A DNA stretch of 64,000 bases from JBAZWE01 sp041658605 (GTDB lineage: Bacteria; Actinomycetota; Thermoleophilia; BMS3ABIN01). The notes under the pieces are model-generated. The model worked only from the letters and a program-made list of their open reading frames with translations. It did not search any database and was not told the origin of the DNA. Made by a program: the position numbers and the translations under genes. Position 1 is the first letter of the stretch. Each line of letters opens with the position of its first letter. The DNA is taken from positions 1-64,000 of the forward strand of contig JBAZZU010000011.1 in assembly GCA_041658605.1 (NCBI GenBank), read 5' to 3'. Below, one piece after another: positions 16,822 to 24,835 of this stretch.

Positions 16822-16854
16822 AAAACCTGCAAGTGTGCTTTTGCAGGTTTTCCC
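16822..16854 (+). terminator. Intrinsic terminator after the zinc-ribbon gene
   Basis: AAAACCTGCAA (16822-16832) pairs perfectly with TTGCAGGTTTT (16841-16851) around an 8-base loop; the 3' arm ends in four T. Confidence 0.82.
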
Positions 16855-16889
16855 TAATCCAGGTTCCAGGTGGCATCAAAAAGCCATGT

Positions 16890-16918
16890 TTGACAAAGCC
16901 ACGTCACGTAACTAGTAT
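16890..16918 (+). promoter_or_regulatory. Sigma-70-type promoter of groES-groEL
   Basis: A perfect TTGACA (16890-16895) and TAGTAT (16913-16918) are separated by 17 bases. The predicted start of transcription, about 16925, lies just before the CIRCE operator. Confidence 0.8.
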
Positions 16919-16929
16919 ATGTCTCGCTC

Positions 16930-16956
16930 TTGGCACTCTATAGTCGAGAGTGCCAG
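16930..16956 (+). promoter_or_regulatory. CIRCE element (HrcA operator)
   Basis: The inverted repeat TTGGCACTC - 9 bases - GAGTGCCAG matches the CIRCE consensus TTAGCACTC-N9-GAGTGCTAA, with one compensating change per arm (A to G, T to C) that keeps the symmetry. It lies immediately downstream of the groE promoter, so HrcA is expected to repress the operon and release it on heat shock. hrcA itself is not in the window. Confidence 0.95.
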
Positions 16957-17000
16957 ATAATTGGCTATTTTATAAACCAGGAAATTAAGGAGGGTTGATT

Positions 17001-17294
17001 ATGAACTTGAAACCTCTGGAAGACAGGGTGATCGTCGAGGCAGTTGAATCTGAAGAAGTGACCGCCAGTGGCATCTACCTTCCCGATTCAGCACAGGAAA
17101 AGCCCCAGCGTGGCAAAGTTATCGCCGTCGGTGATGGCCGGCTCGACAAGGAAGGCAAGCGGATTCCGTTAGACGTCAAAAAAGGCGACGTTGTTATCTA
17201 CAGCAAGTATGGTGGAACCGAGGTTAAAATCGAAGGCAATGAAGTGCTGATTCTGAAGGCCAGCGACATCCTTGCCAAAGTAGTTAAAAAATAA
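17001..17294 (+). CDS. groES: Co-chaperonin GroES
   Basis: GroES caps the GroEL folding chamber. The family pattern is complete: LKPLEDRVIVEAVESEE, the mobile loop region TASGIYLPDSAQEKPQRGKV, the GKVIAVGDGR strand, DVVIYSKYGGTEVKIEG and the ILKASDILAKV end. The ATG at 17001 has AAGGAGGG six bases upstream; an in-frame TTG at 16995 is inside that spacing and is not used. It is followed by groEL after 18 bases. Confidence 0.97.
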   Translation: MNLKPLEDRVIVEAVESEEVTASGIYLPDSAQEKPQRGKVIAVGDGRLDKEGKRIPLDVKKGDVVIYSKYGGTEVKIEGNEVLILKASDILAKVVKK

Positions 17295-17312
17295 TGAAGG
17301 GAGTGAGACGTT

Positions 17313-18926
17313 ATGGCAAAAGGCATCAAGTTTAATGAAGAAGCGCGGCGTGCCCTCGAACGTGGAGTAAACACGCTCGCCGATGCGGTGAAAATCACCC
17401 TCGGCCCCAAGGGCCGGTATGTCGTGCTCGACAAGAAATTCGGCGCACCCACGATCACCAATGATGGTGTAACCATCGCCCGGGAGATCGAGGTAGAGGA
17501 CGTTTTTGAGAACCAGGGCGCACAGCTCGTGCGTGAGGTTGCGACCAAGACCAACGATGTGGCGGGTGACGGTACCACCACCGCCACACTGCTCGCGCAG
17601 GCAATAGTCCGCGAGGGCTTACGCAACGTTGCAGCCGGCGCCAACCCGATGGGTCTCAAGCGTGGCATCGAGATGGCGGTCGACGCTGCAGTCGAAGCAA
17701 TCAAGAAGCTTTCCAAGGAGATATCAGGCAAGGAAGACATAGCGCGCGTCGCAACGATCTCCGCAGACGACAGGATCATCGGTGACGTCATCGCTGACGC
17801 TATCGAGAAGGTCGGCAAAGACGGCGTTGTAAACGTCGAGGAAGGCCAGACCTTCGGCATGGACCTCGAGTTCACTGAAGGCATGCAGTTCGACAAGGGC
17901 TATCTTTCCCCCTATATGATTACTGATCAGGAGCGCATGGAGGCAATTCTCGAGGAGCCTTACATCCTCATGGCCAACCAGAAGATCGGTGCGGTCGCGG
18001 ATCTGCTGCCGGTGCTGGAGAAGGTAATCCAGAGCGGCAGGCCTCTGCTCATAATCGCCGAGGATATTGAGGGCGAAGCACTGGCTACCCTCGTTGTAAA
18101 CAAGCTGCGCGGCACATTCACCGGTCTGGCGGTCAAGGCTCCCGGTTTCGGTGAGCGTCGCAAGCGCATGCTCGAGGATATTGCCATCCTTACCGGTGGC
18201 ACTGTCATCAGCGAAGAGCTTGGCATGAAGCTGGAAAACGCTGAAGTCGCTCTGCTCGGCAGGGCCCGCAAGGTCGTCGTGAACAAAGAAAACACGACCA
18301 TTATTGATGGCGCTGGCAAACCCGCTGATATCAAGGGCCGCATCAAGCAGATCAAGGCTGAGATCGAGTCTACAGATTCTGATTTCGACCGCGAGAAGCT
18401 GCAGGAGCGTCTGGCCAAGCTGGCAGGCGGTGTGGCGGTCGTCAAGGTTGGCGCGGCCACGGAAACCGAGATGAAGGAGAAGAAACATCGCGTCGAGGAT
18501 GCTCTCAACGCTACCAGGGCAGCACTCGAAGAGGGTATTGTCCCCGGCGGTGGAGTGGCTTTAATCAACGTCATCGCTGATGTTAAGAAAGTAAAAGCCG
18601 AGGGTGACGAGGCGACTGGCGTGAACATCATCGCCAGAGCTCTGGAAGAACCCCTCCGTCAGCTGGCGGATAACGCCGGCCTGGAAGGTTCGGTTGTGGT
18701 AAACCGGGTCAAAAATGAGAAGCCGGGTGTCGGGCTGAACGTATCTACCGACAAGTACGAGAATCTCGTAAAGGCCGGTATTATCGACCCGGCACTGGTA
18801 ACAAGGTCCGCACTGCAGAACGCGGCTTCTATTGCCAAGAACATCCTCACCACCGAGTGTGTCGTGGCCGAGCTTCCGGATGATAATCCGCAGGCTCCCA
18901 TGATGCCGCCGGGCGGTATGATGTAA
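17313..18926 (+). CDS. groEL: Chaperonin GroEL
   Basis: The 60-kDa ATP-dependent folding chaperonin, 537 residues, normal length. The ATP site motifs TLGPKGRYVVLDKKFG and VAGDGTTTATLLAQAI are present, as is GGVAVVKVGAATETEMKEKK and the AALEEGIVPGGGVALI segment. The C-terminus ends in the usual Gly/Met-rich tail (MPPGGMM), here short. It is co-transcribed with groES under CIRCE control and followed by a strong terminator. Confidence 0.98.
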   Translation: MAKGIKFNEEARRALERGVNTLADAVKITLGPKGRYVVLDKKFGAPTITNDGVTIAREIEVEDVFENQGAQLVREVATKTNDVAGDGTTTATLLAQAIVREGLRNVAAGANPMGLKRGIEMAVDAAVEAIKKLSKEISGKEDIARVATISADDRIIGDVIADAIEKVGKDGVVNVEEGQTFGMDLEFTEGMQFDKGYLSPYMITDQERMEAILEEPYILMANQKIGAVADLLPVLEKVIQSGRPLLIIAEDIEGEALATLVVNKLRGTFTGLAVKAPGFGERRKRMLEDIAILTGGTVISEELGMKLENAEVALLGRARKVVVNKENTTIIDGAGKPADIKGRIKQIKAEIESTDSDFDREKLQERLAKLAGGVAVVKVGAATETEMKEKKHRVEDALNATRAALEEGIVPGGGVALINVIADVKKVKAEGDEATGVNIIARALEEPLRQLADNAGLEGSVVVNRVKNEKPGVGLNVSTDKYENLVKAGIIDPALVTRSALQNAASIAKNILTTECVVAELPDDNPQAPMMPPGGMM

Positions 18927-18958
18927 GCACAGACAATCTGTTGTTCAGATTGTTAATG

Positions 18959-18986
18959 GGCGGGCCCGAAAGGGCCCGCCTTTTTT
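18959..18986 (+). terminator. Intrinsic terminator of the groESL operon
   Basis: GGCGGGCCC (18959-18967), loop GAAA, GGGCCCGCC (18972-18980), then TTTTTT: a textbook GC-rich hairpin with a tetraloop and U tract. Confidence 0.96.
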
Positions 18987-18996
18987 ATTCAGGAAA

Positions 18997-19027
18997 GCGA
19001 AAGACCCTCGAAATGAGGGTCTTTCGC
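18997..19027. other. Perfect 13-bp inverted repeat in the intergenic region
   Basis: GCGAAAGACCCTC (18997-19009), loop GAAAT, GAGGGTCTTTCGC (19015-19027). No T tract follows on either strand. It may protect the 3' end of the groESL or of the convergent minus-strand transcript. It lies 10 bases after the groESL terminator. Confidence 0.6.
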
Positions 19028-19149
19028 CGGGTATAAGGGATGAAGGGGGTGAAACAGGCACACGCCCTTCGGCCAATAGTTCAACACCTGTTGGCAAACC
19101 CCTTTTTCCAGGATATTGAAATAAATAAACATAACTATCGAAAAATGTT

Positions 19150-20085
19150 TCAGGTTCGGGAACTAATGACCAGAGCTTCGGCCAATTCGCCCAATCGTTG
19201 TGCGTTTTGTATGTGAACAAGCCACCTGTCAGGAATTGAAACAGCCCCATAGGTGCATCCGGCAAGCGCTCCAGTGACAGCTCCAATCGTGTCCGCGTCA
19301 CCACCCAGATTGACCGCCGCAATCAGCGTCTCTTCAAAGGAGGAGTGGTGCAGCCACAACCAGATGGAGCATTCCAGCGTATCGAGAACATATGCCGTAG
19401 GGGAGGGTTTACCGGCAGTCTTTTCTGAAAAAGCGTTCTGAGATCGGCGCAGGATCTCCGGCGAGGCTTCATTGATTTCATTGTATCTGTCAGTTGCGAG
19501 CTTTAATGCATCAAACCGTTCATTGCCTTTCAAAAGCTCGGCAATCAAAAGGTTCAGGAAGACACACGACCATTGGCAATCTGGGTGTGGGTGAGTAATC
19601 CGCGAACTCAGGCGGCTGTTCCTGATCAATCGTGCAGAATCTTTATACTCCGACAACGCAACCGGAGCGCATCGCATCAGGGATCCATTCCCGGAACTGT
19701 CAGGATTCCGTGCCTGGGTTTCCAGGGCAGCCTTTTCCCAGTCTTCGCCGCCTGCGATCAGGCTTAGTACACTGGAAGTATGTCTGCCGACGCCCCTGCC
19801 ATCCATTCTGAACCATTCGGTGAAACGGAATGCGATGTCGTCGGCGTCAAAACCACCACAGCTTGCGATACTTTCAGCCATAGCCATGGTTTGGGCGGTG
19901 TCATCGGTGGTTTCGCCCGGCCGCAGGTTCAACCTGCCGCTGCCTGTCATCTCGGTAAGCAGGCCAAAGCGGTTCCTGATTTCCATGCCGGTGCTGCCTT
20001 CAACTGGTGCGCCCAGCCCATCTCCCACGGCAAGTCCCAGCAGGCAGCCTGTCGCCCGATTAAGTAGCTCATCATTTTCGCGCAA
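19150..20085 (-). CDS. ADP-ribosylglycohydrolase family protein (DraG-like)
   Basis: Members remove ADP-ribose from proteins or small molecules using two metal ions. The hallmark motifs are present: GCLLGLAVGDGLGAPVEG near the N-terminus, the metal-binding GETTDDTAQTMAMAESI, SGNGSLMRCAPVAL and the C-terminal NLGGDADTIGAVTGALAG. Length (311) is normal. It lies 77 bases after the glutamate-cysteine ligase-like gene on the same strand and may be co-transcribed with it and lysA. The substrate cannot be told; there is no nitrogenase or toxin partner nearby. Confidence 0.92.
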   Translation of the reverse strand: MRENDELLNRATGCLLGLAVGDGLGAPVEGSTGMEIRNRFGLLTEMTGSGRLNLRPGETTDDTAQTMAMAESIASCGGFDADDIAFRFTEWFRMDGRGVGRHTSSVLSLIAGGEDWEKAALETQARNPDSSGNGSLMRCAPVALSEYKDSARLIRNSRLSSRITHPHPDCQWSCVFLNLLIAELLKGNERFDALKLATDRYNEINEASPEILRRSQNAFSEKTAGKPSPTAYVLDTLECSIWLWLHHSSFEETLIAAVNLGGDADTIGAVTGALAGCTYGAVSIPDRWLVHIQNAQRLGELAEALVISSRT

Positions 20086-20162
20086 GAGAACACTCCCGGT
20101 TCTGATTCCCCAGGTTAAATCACTGAAGACCCAGGATCAGGCCTTATTTTAGAAGCGCATTA

Positions 20163-21311
20163 TCAAATAATAGGGCTGCCATCCAAAAGGTCTGAAAATA
20201 CAGCGGCTACATCCCCTTTTTCTTCAAACAGACGTATCTGTTTCTGCGCGCCGTTGCCTTCATCAAGGATTTCAGCAATTCTGCTAACATAGCTTTCAAT
20301 TCCGAGCTTCTCTTGCATATCACCGGTAAATTCGACCAGTGCCCTGATGATATCGGTGACCGGTATTTCTTTGCGTTTATTGAAATCCGCCAGGTTTCCG
20401 GCCAGTCCATAGCGCGCCGCGCGCCAGATATTCTCATCCACTTCACGCGTGTTCAATACTACCAGCGCCCTACCCTCGTCAAAGTCAGCCGAAAGTCTTG
20501 CTACCAGAGATACCACCAATGCGGATATCGCTAACGTGTCCCTGATATCACTCTGGCTGTCACAGATGCGTATCTCCAGCGTTCCGAACAGCGGATGGGG
20601 CCTCAAGCTCCACCAGACCTGGGTTGGCTCGGAGATGGAATTGGTCACGAACAGCGTGTCGATAAAAGTTGCATAGTCATCCCAGTCTCTGAAGGGACCG
20701 GGAATATTGCCCCGCGGAAACGACCTTGTAAAGATCTGTGCCCGTGTGGAATGAAGATAGGTATAGCGTCCTTCTGAAAAAGGGGAATTGGCTGACAGGG
20801 CAAGGATTGCCGGCATATAGCCGCGCAATGAGTTAAAAACGGCAATCATGCGTTCTCTTCCCCTGACCCCCACATGCGTGTGCATGCCATAAGTCAGGTT
20901 ATGCCAGGCGCAGTAACGCACCCGTTCTTCAACTTCGCGGTAATGGTGGGTATCGAGGATGCGCTGCTTTTTCCAGTCAGAAAAGGGATGTGTTCCCGTC
21001 GTGCCAAGTTTTAAGCCCAGCTCCGAAGCGGATTCAGCCAGAAGGCGACGTTTTTGGGTTAGGTCCGCTTCCGCCGCCGCGATGCTTTCGCATTTGGCCG
21101 TGCTTATCTCAATTTCCGACGCAATCAGCTCGCCCTTAACAAATGTGCCCAGTTTTTTATGGGCGACAGCACTTAGATCTTCAAACCGGTTGGTCAATTC
21201 CAGGGTGTCGGCATCAAGAATCTGGAATTCTTCCTCAATCCCGATTGTAAGATCCAGGGAATTATCAAAGCTGGCGGCGGCTCTCTCCAGGCTGTAATGT
21301 TTCCAGGTCAC
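20163..21311 (-). CDS. Carboxylate-amine ligase / glutamate-cysteine ligase family 2 (YbdK-like)
   Basis: The 382-residue protein belongs to the GCS2 family of ATP-dependent carboxylate-amine ligases (YbdK, EgtA-related). Visible motifs are LTIGIEEEFQILD at the start, TGTHPFSDW, YGMHTHVGV, ALSANSPFSEGRYTYLHSTRAQIF and WWSLRPHPLFGTLEIRICDSQ. Members ligate glutamate to cysteine or to other amines, and the exact substrate here is unknown. The start lies 4 bases after the lysA stop, so the two are almost certainly co-transcribed. Confidence 0.88.
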   Translation of the reverse strand: MTWKHYSLERAAASFDNSLDLTIGIEEEFQILDADTLELTNRFEDLSAVAHKKLGTFVKGELIASEIEISTAKCESIAAAEADLTQKRRLLAESASELGLKLGTTGTHPFSDWKKQRILDTHHYREVEERVRYCAWHNLTYGMHTHVGVRGRERMIAVFNSLRGYMPAILALSANSPFSEGRYTYLHSTRAQIFTRSFPRGNIPGPFRDWDDYATFIDTLFVTNSISEPTQVWWSLRPHPLFGTLEIRICDSQSDIRDTLAISALVVSLVARLSADFDEGRALVVLNTREVDENIWRAARYGLAGNLADFNKRKEIPVTDIIRALVEFTGDMQEKLGIESYVSRIAEILDEGNGAQKQIRLFEEKGDVAAVFSDLLDGSPII

Positions 21312-21315
21312 GCGA

Positions 21316-22635
21316 TTATTCCATACGTTCCTGCAAATGCACCAGATCTTCGTAGGTTTCCCGTTTTATGATTACGCGTGCCGTGCCATCCTTGACGAAC
21401 AGTACTGCCGGCCGTGTTTGTCCGTTGTAATTATTGGACATCGAATAACCATAAGCACCTGTCGCGGGTGTGACCAGGACATCGCCCGGGCGAGGGTCTG
21501 GAAGGTTCGCCTCTTTGACGAGGATATCGCCCGACTCACAATGTTTGCCCGCCACGTCGACAGTCATGGTCGGAACGGCCTCGGGGCGGTTGGCAATCAA
21601 GGCTTCGTAGCTGGCCTGATAGAGCATGGGCCTTAAGTTGTCGGACATTCCACCATCAACCGCCACATATGTTTTTACCGACGGTATTGTCTTGATGGCC
21701 TGGATTGTATAGGCGGTCAATCCCGCGTTGGCAACTATAGATCGCCCGGGCTCGACGACAATGCGTGGAACCGGCAAACCCACGCGTGACATTTCCGCCT
21801 CAATACCGCCGACGATGGCCTCGGCCAGCTCATCAACGCTGGCGGGTGAGTCTTCGGCAGTATATGTCGCCCCAAGGCCACCCCCCACATCGAGAATACT
21901 GCATATAAAATCATGTTTCCTGCTGCAGATGTCCATGAAATCCGCAAGAAGGCCTATAGCCTTGCGGTATGGGTCCATGGAAAATATCTGAGAGCCGATG
22001 TGGCAATGAAATCCGACCAGTTCGAGGTTGGAACAGTCCAGCGCGAAGCTTACCGCCTCGTCAGCCTTGCCATCTGCCAGGCAGAATCCAAATTTTGAAT
22101 CCTGTTTGCCGGTCTGGATAAAATCATGCGTATGGGCTTCGATGCCCGGAGTGATCCGCAAAAGGACGGGCTGTTTTATGTCCTGCTCGCCGGCCAGCTC
22201 GTTCACGACTGAAAGCTCATCCAGGGAGTCAGCAACGATATACCCGACCTGGGAGCGAATTGCCCTTTTTAGCTCATCGCGGTTATTGGCGTTACCGTGC
22301 AAATATATATGCTCGGGCGGGAACCAGGTCTTTAGGGCAATGTAAAGCTCACCACCGGAGGCCACGTCCAGAGACATGTTTTCCTGTGCCAGAAGCTGGC
22401 ACATGGCCAGGCATGTGAATGCCTTGCTCGCATAGACGACTTCGAAATCATCCGTTCGAGACGAAAACGCATGTATGTATTCGCGGCAACGATCACGTAC
22501 GTGCTGCTCGTCATAAATAAAGAGAGGGGTGCCATACTCGCGGACCAGCTCGACCACGTCGCAACCCGCAACCTCGATGTGGCCGGCTGCGTTGACCCTG
22601 CTGGACTTTGGGAGTGGTGGTACTGGAATCGCCAT
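21316..22635 (-). CDS. lysA: Diaminopimelate decarboxylase
   Basis: LysA makes L-lysine from meso-diaminopimelate with pyridoxal phosphate. The PLP lysine lies in VVYASKAFTC; other family motifs are GFHCHIGSQIF, LDVGGGLGATYT, VEPGRSIVANAG, KHCESGDILV and TGAYGYSMSNNYN. The frame extends upstream to 22752, but that part overlaps the divergent gene and lacks family resemblance; the ATG at 22635 gives 439 residues, the usual length. It heads a minus-strand run with the YbdK-like and perhaps the DraG-like genes. Confidence 0.94.
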   Translation of the reverse strand: MAIPVPPLPKSSRVNAAGHIEVAGCDVVELVREYGTPLFIYDEQHVRDRCREYIHAFSSRTDDFEVVYASKAFTCLAMCQLLAQENMSLDVASGGELYIALKTWFPPEHIYLHGNANNRDELKRAIRSQVGYIVADSLDELSVVNELAGEQDIKQPVLLRITPGIEAHTHDFIQTGKQDSKFGFCLADGKADEAVSFALDCSNLELVGFHCHIGSQIFSMDPYRKAIGLLADFMDICSRKHDFICSILDVGGGLGATYTAEDSPASVDELAEAIVGGIEAEMSRVGLPVPRIVVEPGRSIVANAGLTAYTIQAIKTIPSVKTYVAVDGGMSDNLRPMLYQASYEALIANRPEAVPTMTVDVAGKHCESGDILVKEANLPDPRPGDVLVTPATGAYGYSMSNNYNGQTRPAVLFVKDGTARVIIKRETYEDLVHLQERME

Positions 22636-22726
22636 AGGAACTGAAGTTAGCACAGCCCGGCGTTGTCGGTCAAACACGCAACTGCGTCTTGAGCGCTGGA
22701 CGCCCCCTCTGATATAGTTTGAATGC

Positions 22727-23104
22727 ATGAGCGAATCCAAAGTCAAGTTCACATACTACATGGGGGACACCCCTCCTCAGTTTGCCAACCGCAGCGAAGA
22801 GGAATGTGCGAAGATCCTGGACTATTATTCAATCCCCTGGATGTATGAACCCCGCACTTTTGTACTGGAACGGGACCAGGAGGGAAATGTCATCGAAGCG
22901 TTCACGCCCGACTTCTTCCTGCCGGAACAAAATCTTTTCGTAGAATTAACCACCATGAAGCAGGCCCATGTAACCAAGAAAAACATGAAGATTCGCAAGG
23001 TTAAGGAAAGGTTTCCAGAGGTCAACATAAAACTTTTTTACAAGAGGGATTTTCTCAAACTGGCCCAGAAGTATGATCTGTCCGTCGAAAGCGATCAAAA
23101 GTAA
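22727..23104 (+). CDS. Small conserved protein with PD-(D/E)XK nuclease-like motif
   Basis: A 125-residue soluble protein, not assigned to a named family. It contains FTPDFFLPEQNLFVELTT followed by a Lys-rich helix (KNMKIRKVKERF) and the strand NIKLFYKRDF. The PDF...E-L-T arrangement on two strands resembles the catalytic core of PD-(D/E)XK endonuclease-like folds, with the second acid and lysine replaced by ELTT. It is divergent from lysA and lies 47 bases before hpt, with which it may be transcribed. A role in nucleic-acid processing is an inference only. Confidence 0.7.
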   Translation: MSESKVKFTYYMGDTPPQFANRSEEECAKILDYYSIPWMYEPRTFVLERDQEGNVIEAFTPDFFLPEQNLFVELTTMKQAHVTKKNMKIRKVKERFPEVNIKLFYKRDFLKLAQKYDLSVESDQK

Positions 23105-23151
23105 TAAATATGCGGCCACTGGCTTGAGTTGGCTTACTTTCAGGGGGGAAT

Positions 23152-23706
23152 TTGTTCCAGGATTCAGATATCCAGAGCCTGATTGGCAAGACGTATCTGG
23201 ACGAATACGCGATAGCGGAGCGAGTAAAGCAGCTGGCGCGCCAGATTTCCGATGACTACAGCGGCCGCGAGCTGCTCTTATTATCGATTCTCAAGGGTGG
23301 GATATTCTTTCTGGCGGATCTTGCCCGCGAGATATCGATGTCTGTCACTATCGATTTCATAGCTATCTCCAGCTATCGCCGCGACAAGCGTGAAGACGGT
23401 GAAGAGATACGCAGGGTCAGGTTTCTCAAGGATCTGGACCAGGACATCGAAGGGCTGGATGTCCTTATAGTCGAGGACGTCATAGACACCGGCCTTACTC
23501 TTAACTACATACTCCAGAACCTCTGGCTTCGAAAGCCGGCCTCACTTGAGATTGCCACACTGCTGGACAGGCCTTACAGGCGCCTGGTCGATCTCGAGGT
23601 CAAATACCAGGGATTCCAGGTACCGGACGAGTTTTTCGTGGGATACGGTTTTGACTACAAACAGAAGCTCCGCAATCTTCCCCGTATAACCAGGCTGCAT
23701 ATTTAA
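23152..23706 (+). CDS. hpt: Hypoxanthine phosphoribosyltransferase
   Basis: Salvages hypoxanthine/guanine to IMP/GMP. The PRPP-binding motif is VLIVEDVIDTGLTLNYI (about residue 103), with the flexible-loop region ISSYRRDKREDGEEIRRV and the base-binding end VPDEFFVGYGFDYKQKLRNLP. At 184 residues it is of normal length. The start is a TTG at 23152 preceded by AGGGGGG. Nearest upstream gene is the small nuclease-like protein. Confidence 0.94.
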   Translation: MFQDSDIQSLIGKTYLDEYAIAERVKQLARQISDDYSGRELLLLSILKGGIFFLADLAREISMSVTIDFIAISSYRRDKREDGEEIRRVRFLKDLDQDIEGLDVLIVEDVIDTGLTLNYILQNLWLRKPASLEIATLLDRPYRRLVDLEVKYQGFQVPDEFFVGYGFDYKQKLRNLPRITRLHI

Positions 23707-23771
23707 TCGCGAAGCTACTTTCCACAGGTGCTGGAGACGTGTTTTCTGTGAAGAATGTGGTGAAGCCAGCG

Positions 23772-24380
23772 CTACGGATTGACAGGTGTTGTCCGGGTGG
23801 TTGTGCCTGTTACAGTCTTTGAGGTATCAGCCTCGGCGGGTAATATCGAAGCCACTTTCTGCTCGAAGGTCTTTTCCATCAACGGGCCGATGAAGAAATC
23901 CTTGATATTTCCCTCTGCATCGATGAAAAAAGTTGTAGGAATTCCAGAGAAGGAAACCTTGCCGGCTTTTTGATATGAATAAACGATATCTCCGTTTGGA
24001 TCCATGCCAATGGGAAACTCAAGGCCGTGTTTTTCAGCAAATGCCCTCTGGCTGTCTGTATCGTCTTTTACCGCAAGCCCGAAAAAGACAACCTTGTCTT
24101 TATATTTCTCATACATTTTCGCGAGAACGGGGGCTTCCTGCTCGCACGGTCCGCACCAGGAAGCGGCGAAGTTCAATACAACGGGTTTGCCTTTGAGGTT
24201 TGCATTATAGGAGACCCTGTCTCCGGAAAGAGTCGTCACCGTGAAGTCCGGCGCGTATTTGGCGGGCGCCGCGTTGCCTGAAGTGGAGCTACCGGAGTTA
24301 TTGCCGCCGCAGCCAGCGATCAATACCGCGATGAGAGTAATCGCCGCCGCAGATAGCAGGATTTTCTTGTTCATAAACAT
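23772..24380 (-). CDS. TlpA/ResA-like thiol-disulfide lipoprotein
   Basis: A membrane-anchored thioredoxin-fold protein working outside the cytoplasm. The signal peptide ends in lipobox LIAGC (cysteine about residue 24) and is followed by a Gly/Ser/Asn linker. The AhpC/TSA-type thioredoxin domain has the redox motif FAASWCGPCEQEAPVL and the cis-proline in FSGIPTTFFID. A Thr-rich C-terminal tail ends the protein. An ATG at 24374 (MNKKILL) is an equally good start. It lies directly downstream of the glutaredoxin-like selenoprotein gene on the same strand, suggesting a redox operon. Confidence 0.9.
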   Translation of the reverse strand: MFMNKKILLSAAAITLIAVLIAGCGGNNSGSSTSGNAAPAKYAPDFTVTTLSGDRVSYNANLKGKPVVLNFAASWCGPCEQEAPVLAKMYEKYKDKVVFFGLAVKDDTDSQRAFAEKHGLEFPIGMDPNGDIVYSYQKAGKVSFSGIPTTFFIDAEGNIKDFFIGPLMEKTFEQKVASILPAEADTSKTVTGTTTRTTPVNP

Positions 24381-24412
24381 GATGAGATCAAAAGGCTTTT
24401 ATAAAGAAACTT

Positions 24413-24430
24413 GCCCGGCGCCTGCCGGAC
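24413..24430 (-). promoter_or_regulatory. Candidate bacterial SECIS hairpin downstream of UGA
   Basis: On the minus strand GTCCGGC, loop AGGC, GCCGGGC forms a 7-bp stem (one G-U pair). The apical loop begins 19 nt after the UGA at 24444-24442 and has G as its second base. Bacterial SECIS elements place a small apical loop, with a G in its first two positions, about 16-37 nt after the UGA, and this hairpin meets that description. Confidence 0.6.
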
Positions 24431-24432
24431 CA

Positions 24433-24654
24433 TTAGATTCCTCAGCTTCCGCCGAAGCCTACCGAAACATCGCCATCCCGCACGATAACCGGTACTGCCG
24501 CGACACCAGCCTTACTTACCGCCTCTTCCTTTATCGCAGGATCAGAAGTAACATCCCGTTCTTCGAATGCTACTCCCTTCTGGTTGAGATCATCTTTGGC
24601 CGCCGCGCAGTACGGGCAACCGGGTTTTGTGTAAATAACCACATCTTCCGTCAT
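24433..24654 (-). CDS. Glutaredoxin-like UXX-star (seleno)protein, UGA probably read as selenocysteine
   Basis: The gene encodes a small glutaredoxin-fold protein: VIYTKPGCPYCAAAKDDL with a CPYC redox site, then VTSDPAIKEEAV, VPVIVRDGD and VSVGFGGS. The conventional frame stops at a TGA (24444-24442), but reading through gives Gly-Ile-stop, so the C-terminus is S-U-G-I-stop. This is the signature of the UXX-star (seleno)proteins, in which selenocysteine lies two residues before the true stop. The family's N-terminal motif and GFGG/GYGG end also match. A SECIS-like hairpin follows at 24430-24413. The ATG has AGGAGGT upstream. Without Sec decoding the product would be a 70-residue CPYC glutaredoxin. 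Confidence 0.75.
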
Positions 24655-24835
24655 GGAAATACCTCCTTCAGGTCAATGAAAATATTCTAGCACAGTACCA
24701 GCGGCAGGTTGCTTTTTATGCAGCCCTTATAAATAATGAAATACCGTCTGGCTTGCATCAGCTGGTGGGTTGATATGTACCTCCTGGCAGTCACCTTGGA
24801 AATATTCAACCAAACCACGAAATCTTGGAGGATAA

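Noticed and set aside
17198..18631. Three long minus-strand frames (232, 254, 223 codons) opposite groEL
   Set aside because: GroEL on the plus strand is unmistakable; the minus translations are low-complexity Ser/Ala/Thr or Leu/Asp-rich and lack motifs.
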